Source of the DNA: an uncultured Lachnospiraceae bacterium | Lineage (GTDB): Bacteria > Bacillota > Clostridia > Lachnospirales > Lachnospiraceae | Assembly (NCBI GenBank): GCA_910579085.1 | Contig: CAJTRU010000045.1 | Span: 7,196 to 26,563 of the forward strand | Reading direction: 5' to 3' | DNA length: 19,368 nt | Shown: positions 14,493 to 19,368 of the stretch, one piece after another | How the letters are laid out: every line of letters begins with the position of its first letter | Numbering within the stretch: position 1 is the first letter of the stretch | The notes under the pieces: model-generated | Database searches by the model: none | What the model was told of the DNA's origin: nothing | What the model saw: only the letters and a program-made list of their open reading frames with translations | Translations under genes and position numbers: made by a program

Positions 14493-14927
14493 TTGGCAAG
14501 ATTTCATGTAGGTTATACACAAGGTGTATTTGACATGTTTCATATAGGTCATCTAAATTTACTAAGACAGGCAAAAGAGCTTTGTGATTTTCTTGTTGTT
14601 GGTGTTAATTCGGATGAATTGGTAAGGTCTTATAAAAAAAAAGAAACAGTAGTGTCTGGTAAAAACCGGGCAGAAATTGTGCGGTCTATAAAATATGTAG
14701 ACCAGTGTGATATAGTTTATTCTCTTGATAAGTTTGAACAATGGAAGAGATATAGATTTGAAGCAGTATTTATTGGAGATGACTGGAAAGGGAACAAACG
14801 TTGGATAGAAACTGAAAAAGAATTAGAAAAAGTAGGGGCAGCAGTTATGTATTTAAGTTATACATCAGGTATATCTTCGACTTTTTTACGTGAAGAAGAG
14901 AAAAATGCTGTAAAAGAAGGTAAATAA
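14493..14927 (+). CDS. glycerol-3-phosphate cytidylyltransferase-like protein (TagD/TarD type)
   Basis: 144 residues from a TTG at 14493, chosen because AGGAGG (14480-14485) is 7 bases upstream and the protein then begins MARFHVGYTQGVFDMFHIGH, the expected nucleotidyltransferase N-terminus. An in-frame ATG at 14451 lies inside the recombination site and lacks an SD. Motifs: GVFDMFHIGH with the HxGH nucleotide site, VGVNSDELV, FIGDDWKG, and a terminal ISSTFLRE in place of the RTEGIST-type signature. The likely reaction is CTP + glycerol-3-phosphate giving CDP-glycerol, the donor for the transferase encoded one base downstream. Other alcohol phosphates are possible. It is the first gene after the inverton and so is predicted to be phase-variable. 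Confidence 0.85.
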   Translation: MARFHVGYTQGVFDMFHIGHLNLLRQAKELCDFLVVGVNSDELVRSYKKKETVVSGKNRAEIVRSIKYVDQCDIVYSLDKFEQWKRYRFEAVFIGDDWKGNKRWIETEKELEKVGAAVMYLSYTSGISSTFLREEEKNAVKEGK

Positions 14928-14928
14928 A

Positions 14929-16089
14929 ATGAAATTAAAAGAACGTATTAATGAATATAAAATTGCATTCTGGTATTATATAAACCGTATTTATCCAATT
15001 AATTCTAATAAGGCGGTTTTTTGTAATTATAATGGAAAAGGATTTGGATGTAATCCTAAATATATAGCTCTTGAAATGCTTAAGAGAAATCCTGGATGGG
15101 ATATTGTGTGGGTTGTAAAAGAAGATAAATATAAATTTCCAAAAGAAATCCGCACTGTTATATGGGACAGTAAAGAAGCGATACATGAACTGGCTACAGC
15201 ATCTGTATGGGTAGATAACCAAAGGAAGCTTTGGTATCACAGAAAAAGAAAAAAGCAGTTTTTTGTGGAAACATGGCATGGGGGAGCTGGTCCAATTAAA
15301 AAAATTGGGGCTGATAATCCATCTAATTTTAATAATAAACCTTATAAACATACATCCTTTCATATGAATAAAATTGTAAATATTATGGTTTCAAATGGGA
15401 AAATGCGTAGCGGAATATATAAAAGGGCATTTTTATATAGTGGAAATATTCTTGAATGTGGAGCACCAAGAAACGATATTTTGGTTAACTGTCCTGAAAC
15501 ATTTAAAACAAAAGTAAGAACATTTTTTAACATTCCTTATGATGCAAATATTGTGATATATGCGCCAACATATCGTAAAGGAAGAAAAACGGATAAAATG
15601 AAACTTGATGGGCAGGCTGTATTAGACGCATTATCAAATAAATTTGGCGGAATATGGTATATGTTAAAAAGACTGCATCCTACAATGGTACAGAATGCTG
15701 ATGAACTTGAATATAACCAGTTTATAATTAATGCATCTGAATATGATGACATGCAGGAACTTCTTGCTGCATCTGATGTAATGATTTCAGATTATTCAAG
15801 TGTTATAAGTGAATTTTCGATTATGAAGAAACCAATATTTCTTTATGCAGAGGATATTAGTGATTATGCAGATGAAAGGGATTTTTATATAGATTATTTT
15901 AATTTGCCATATTCTGTAGCAAATAATAAGGACAAGCTTATAGAAAATATTAATTTATTTGATAAAGAAGAATATCAAAATCATCTATGTGATTATAATA
16001 AAAAAATCGGTTCAAAAGAAACTGGAAATGCATCAAGAATCGTAACAGATGAAATTTATAAATATATTGAGGAGGAATTTGGTTTGTGA
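14929..16089 (+). CDS. CDP-glycerol glycerophosphotransferase-family protein (TagB/TagF-like)
   Basis: 386 residues. Family landmarks: ETWHGGAGPIKKIG (about 111-124), APRNDIL, YAPTYRKG, and SDYSSVISEFSIMKKPIFLY near 285-304, then the aromatic DFYIDYF region. It lacks an N-terminal glycosyltransferase domain, so by size it resembles TagB (a single glycerol-phosphate primer transfer) more than the long polymerase TagF. It would act at the inner membrane face using CDP-glycerol from the upstream enzyme, adding glycerol-phosphate to a lipid-linked glycan. AGAAGG precedes the ATG. Its stop overlaps the next start. Confidence 0.9.
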   Translation: MKLKERINEYKIAFWYYINRIYPINSNKAVFCNYNGKGFGCNPKYIALEMLKRNPGWDIVWVVKEDKYKFPKEIRTVIWDSKEAIHELATASVWVDNQRKLWYHRKRKKQFFVETWHGGAGPIKKIGADNPSNFNNKPYKHTSFHMNKIVNIMVSNGKMRSGIYKRAFLYSGNILECGAPRNDILVNCPETFKTKVRTFFNIPYDANIVIYAPTYRKGRKTDKMKLDGQAVLDALSNKFGGIWYMLKRLHPTMVQNADELEYNQFIINASEYDDMQELLAASDVMISDYSSVISEFSIMKKPIFLYAEDISDYADERDFYIDYFNLPYSVANNKDKLIENINLFDKEEYQNHLCDYNKKIGSKETGNASRIVTDEIYKYIEEEFGL

Positions 16090-17234
16090 AAAAATACATA
16101 AAAAAAAATATACAGAAAATAAAAAAGAAAAAAATTCTTATAGTAACAGCATGTGATATTTCCAATGGAGGTGTATCTGTTTTTTTATATAATATGTTGT
16201 CGCATATAAAGTATTATGAATTATGTATTCACCTTTATTTTCCAGGGGAAATCATTTCCCAGCCAATGGCAGATAAACTTTTAGAGTTAGGAATTGTTAT
16301 TTATATAGGAGGCTGTTCTTCTGGAGACACAGTAAGGGAAATTGCATACAAAGATTTGGAGTGTCTTGTATGTTCAAATAATTATGATGTAATACATTCT
16401 AATTCAGGAAAAGTGTGGATTAATTATTATTCATGTTATTTTGGAGTAAAAAATAATATTCCTGTAAGAATAGTACATTCGCATAGTGCCATGTTGCCAA
16501 GAAAGAAGGCTGAAGTCCAAAAACAGGATGATATTTACAGGCGGTTTATATTGGAACATGCAACAGATTTTCTTGCATGTTCTGCAAAAGCAGCACAATG
16601 GCTATTTGGAGAGAAATTTCAGAATTATAATATATTTAAAAATGGAATCGATTTGGAAAAGTACAAATTTGATACAAATATCAGAAAAGAATACCGTAAA
16701 GAATTAAATTTAGGTAACAAGTTTGTTATTGGGCATGTAGGACGGTTTGTTAAGGCGAAAAACCATGAGTTTATTTTAAAAATATTTAAAGAAATTATGG
16801 GGCGTAGTAATAATTGTATACTACTAATGGCAGGAGATGGAGAACTTTTGGAGAGTATTAAAGAAAAATCAATTAGTATGGGTATAGACCATAACTGTAT
16901 TTTTCTAGGCGGACGTATGGATATACCTGGATTGCTAAATGCAATGGATATATTTGTTTTCCCATCTTTATTTGAGGGTTTTCCAATTTCTTTGCTAGAA
17001 GCACAGGCTAATGGATTGCCTTGTGTTATGTCAGAAGAAATAACACAAGAAGTCTGTTTATTAGAAGATACAAAAATGATATCATTAGAAAATTCTGAAG
17101 AATATTGGGCAGAACAGATTTTGAAATATAAAATGGTACATAAAAAAAGAAAAATATATAGTGAAAAATTAAGGGAAGCTGGTTATAGTATACAGGATTC
17201 TGCTAATTGTTTATGGAAATTATATATAAGATGA
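16086..17234 (+). CDS. GT4-type glycosyltransferase (glycosyltransferase family 1 fold)
   Basis: 382 residues from a GTG at 16086 that overlaps the preceding stop (GTGA); GGAGG lies 10 bases upstream. The N-terminus is very basic (KKYIKKNIQKIKKKK), suitable for binding the membrane surface, then ILIVTACDISNGGVSVFLYN begins the first Rossmann domain. Further motifs: RIVHSHSA, FKNGIDLEKYKF, VIGHVGRFVKAKNHEFIL, and FVFPSLFEGFPISLLEAQANG with the E.G....EA retaining GT-B nucleotide-sugar site. It should transfer a sugar to the lipid-linked repeat unit of the surface polymer. The donor sugar cannot be read. Confidence 0.9.
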   Translation: MKKYIKKNIQKIKKKKILIVTACDISNGGVSVFLYNMLSHIKYYELCIHLYFPGEIISQPMADKLLELGIVIYIGGCSSGDTVREIAYKDLECLVCSNNYDVIHSNSGKVWINYYSCYFGVKNNIPVRIVHSHSAMLPRKKAEVQKQDDIYRRFILEHATDFLACSAKAAQWLFGEKFQNYNIFKNGIDLEKYKFDTNIRKEYRKELNLGNKFVIGHVGRFVKAKNHEFILKIFKEIMGRSNNCILLMAGDGELLESIKEKSISMGIDHNCIFLGGRMDIPGLLNAMDIFVFPSLFEGFPISLLEAQANGLPCVMSEEITQEVCLLEDTKMISLENSEEYWAEQILKYKMVHKKRKIYSEKLREAGYSIQDSANCLWKLYIR

Positions 17235-17240
17235 TTTTAG

Positions 17241-17257
17241 GTTTATCTGGGATAAAC
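17241..17257. repeat. short dyad after the glycosyltransferase gene
   Basis: GTTTATC-TGG-GATAAAC is a perfect 7-bp inverted repeat just after the GT4 stop. The 3-base loop and lack of a U-tract make termination doubtful. It could equally be a binding or recombination site for the degenerate recombinase downstream. Confidence 0.35.
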
Positions 17258-17309
17258 AATTTGGTTATTAAAAAATAAAAAATTTATTTGTATTGTAAGG
17301 AGGGATATT

Positions 17310-18038
17310 ATGTCTGCTTATATTACGCAAAAGCAAATATCATATTTTATTTCGGTACTTCATAAAGCTGGAAAAAGTAACAACACAATCATATCTTATA
17401 GTAAAAATATTGAAAAACTTGTATTATTCCTGAATGGTTCTGAATTATCAAAATCACAGATGGTGGCATATAAAAAATGGCTGCTGGATAAGGGTTTTAA
17501 ACACAGGACAATTAATACATATATAGCAGCTGCAAATTATTTCTGTGAAATAATGGAGTGGCAGAACATGAAACTAAAACTTGAGCCGTTAAGATATGAA
17601 GAGTTACAAGAACATATGCAGATTTCTTCAGAGGATTATAAAAAACTTGTTTATACTGCATTGCAGAATGACAAGGAACGCCTTGCAATGATGATACAGG
17701 TTTTATGTCATACAGGTATACGGTTTTGTGAATTAAGCCATCTTACAGTAGAAGCTTTAAAAAATGGTTATATAGAAGTTATAAGAAAAAACCAGAATAT
17801 AAAACTATATATACCAGAAATACTTAAAGATGATTTAATAAAATATACAGACAATGAGCAGATTATGTCAGGGATGGTTTTTAGGACAAAAAATGGTAAT
17901 ACAGTGAACCGTTCAAATTTCCGAAGAGAATTGAAAAAATTATGTATGCAAGCAGGAATTGAGAAAACTGTTGGAACTACTCAGTGTGTTAAAAATGTAG
18001 TTTTGAATACTTACCCTTATTTTGGGTTAAAGGATTAA
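17310..18038 (+). pseudogene. truncated tyrosine recombinase lacking the catalytic C-terminus
   Basis: 242 residues, starting at an ATG with AAGGAGGG upstream. It is clearly related to the recombinase at 13406 throughout its first 210 residues (NTIISYSKNIEKLV, RLAMMIQVLCHTGIRFCEL, KNGNTVNRSNFRRELKK), including the first catalytic Arg. After AGIEKT, where HNFRH should follow, the sequence turns to TQCVKNVVLNTYPYF and stops, so the HxxR, His and Tyr are all absent. I found no continuation in other frames before the next gene. It therefore cannot cut DNA by the usual mechanism. It may be simple decay, or a retained DNA-binding protein, since the start site and SD look intact. Confidence 0.8.
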
Positions 18039-18103
18039 TAAATTTGTAGAAGTAAATAAGCTGTGAATTAAATTTTCATATAGTACAGAAATGAGGAAAA
18101 GTT

Positions 18104-19368
18104 ATGAAAGATTTTCATTTTTTTTATGCATGCAGGGAAATACTTCCAAAAATAAAAGAAAATATAAAAGAGCGTAATATTGTAATATGGGGTGCTGGAA
18201 ATGGTGGCAAAATATGCAAATATATTTTGGAAGAAATGAATATTAAAACAGCTTTTTTTGTTGACAGCAGGGTATTAAGAGAAGAAAGGGATTTATTTGA
18301 AGGTTTAGAAGTAAAAAATTACAATGTTCTGGATAAAGAAAAAAATTTTTGTATTATAGCAGTTATTAATCCTTGGACAGATATACCTATGCGTTTAGAA
18401 AATATTGGATATTTAAATTCAGATTATTGTTATATTAGCAATATGTATGATAATATAGATAGTTTTTCTAAAAGTTTAAAAGATTGTTTTAAATATATAC
18501 TGGCAAGGAATAGTAAAAATACATATATACGGTTCAGTATTATTATACCTGTATATAACAGGGAAAATTATTTAGAAGAGTGTATTAATAGTGTTTTGTC
18601 ACAGACGTATCCGGCATATGAGATTATATTAGTAAATGATGGTTCTAAAGACTTGTCTGGTCAAATATGTGATAATTATGTTAGGAAATGTCCTATTATC
18701 AAAGTTGTCCACCAGCTAAACAGTGGGGTCTCTATAGCAAGAAACAGAGGGATTTATGAAGCATCAGGAGACTATTTGTTTTTTCTAGATTCTGATGACC
18801 GTATGGCATTAAATGCATTAGAAAGTTTTTATAATATTATTATTAAACGTCCAGGTATAGATTTTGTGTATGGGCGTATACGCAGATTTAAAGGTAAATC
18901 AACTATATTACAAGATGACCCAATATTGAATTCTGATGAGATTTATGGACTTAATGGGCAGGAGGTATTTATTTTATTGTATTTAAATGGATGTATGCCA
19001 GGAGGGATGCATGGTGTATACAGACGGAGATATTTGCTAGGGTTAAAAGAATTATATATTGAACATCTAAATATTGGGGAGGATTTAGAATTTAATATAA
19101 GAATTTTTGCTAATACTAATAATTTAGCAATAAATGAAATACCCATTTATGAAGCAAGGAAAGATACTCCAGGTTCACTTATGAAACAGTGTGGTATAAC
19201 TTCTTTCTTTTCAAATTTAGAGCTTTATAAAAATTTAGAGAAACATTTATATAATAGTAATTATAGTGTGGATTTTATCTCTGTTTTAAAAAGGCTTTTA
19301 GGAGAACGTTTTCTGCATTACCATTTTGTTAATTATATAGAAAATACGTCTGAAAAAGAATTAGAACA
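18104..19368 (+). CDS. family 2 glycosyltransferase with N-terminal Rossmann-like domain (cut by window end)
   Basis: The frame is open from the ATG at 18104 (GAGGA about 6 bases upstream) to the window edge, 421 codons so far. Residues about 24-110 begin NIVIWGAGNGGKICKYILEE and continue to FFVDSR, a nucleotide- or dinucleotide-binding Rossmann-like module often attached to surface-polysaccharide enzymes. From about residue 146 comes a GT-A glycosyltransferase: FSIIIPVYNRENYLEECINS, VNDGSKDLSGQICD, SGVSIARNRGI, and YLFFLDSDD with the DxD-type metal site, followed by GEDLEFNIRIF. It would add a sugar to the surface polymer. It lies beyond the broken recombinase, so it may be expressed separately from the upstream three genes. 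Confidence 0.9.
   Translation, partial: MKDFHFFYACREILPKIKENIKERNIVIWGAGNGGKICKYILEEMNIKTAFFVDSRVLREERDLFEGLEVKNYNVLDKEKNFCIIAVINPWTDIPMRLENIGYLNSDYCYISNMYDNIDSFSKSLKDCFKYILARNSKNTYIRFSIIIPVYNRENYLEECINSVLSQTYPAYEIILVNDGSKDLSGQICDNYVRKCPIIKVVHQLNSGVSIARNRGIYEASGDYLFFLDSDDRMALNALESFYNIIIKRPGIDFVYGRIRRFKGKSTILQDDPILNSDEIYGLNGQEVFILLYLNGCMPGGMHGVYRRRYLLGLKELYIEHLNIGEDLEFNIRIFANTNNLAINEIPIYEARKDTPGSLMKQCGITSFFSNLELYKNLEKHLYNSNYSVDFISVLKRLLGERFLHYHFVNYIENTSEKELE

Noticed and set aside
17235..17309. A second promoter inverton before the truncated recombinase
   Set aside because: Only a single 7-bp dyad is present; no matching inverted partner was found in 17235-17309 or 18039-18103.

Overview
This window reads as chromosome from a low-GC, Gram-positive gut-type anaerobe of the Bacillota, most likely Lachnospiraceae or a close relative. 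That is an inference from gene families rather than a marker gene: an Amidase_6 exoprotein, BlaI/M56 sensor pairs, an EFR1 flavodoxin-ferredoxin, a C_GCAxxG_C_C protein, an Rpn-type transposase remnant, purine-rich Shine-Dalgarno sites, and AT-rich DNA with short gaps. I saw no rRNA, tRNA or CRISPR.

Layout. 1-2532: a secreted Amidase_6 protein with its own terminator, a small lipoprotein, and a frameshifted Rpn-like remnant. 2533-4517: a DEAD-box RNA helicase with a clear promoter, a leader hairpin of about 120 nt of leader, and a terminator. 4535-7583: an operon of a BlaI-type repressor (with promoter and operator), an M56 (BlaR1-like) membrane metalloprotease, and a secreted protein. The last two share a 28-residue repeat. 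7649-9122 (minus strand): an EFR1 flavodoxin/ferredoxin and an HD-domain hydrolase. 9214-10386: a segment bounded by long imperfect inverted repeats, holding a 323-bp, GC-richer foldback structure and a C_GCAxxG_C_C gene. 10406-12109: a zinc/manganese-type ABC ATPase and permease without a binding protein. 12248-13135 (minus): an AraC regulator with a GyrI-like effector domain. 13406-19368: a complete tyrosine recombinase, an invertible-promoter cassette, then a surface-polymer locus (TagD-like cytidylyltransferase, TagB/TagF-like glycerophosphotransferase, GT4 glycosyltransferase, a broken second recombinase, and a GT2 glycosyltransferase cut by the window edge).

The most exciting part is 13406-14493. 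Two copies of a 27-bp site (26 of 27 matching) lie in inverted orientation between the recombinase and the first polymer gene. They bracket about 140 bp carrying a strong promoter (TTGAAT, 17-bp spacer, TATAAT). In the orientation given, that promoter points back into the recombinase, away from the polymer genes. Inversion would place it about 75 bp upstream of the TTG start of the TagD-like gene. This looks like a phase-variation switch for a glycerol-phosphate-containing surface polymer, seen here in its probable OFF state, with a candidate recombinase next door. A truncated relative of the recombinase sits inside the polymer locus.

The second system of interest is the BlaI / M56 / secreted-repeat operon, where the sensor's outer domain carries the same repeats as the secreted protein made just downstream.
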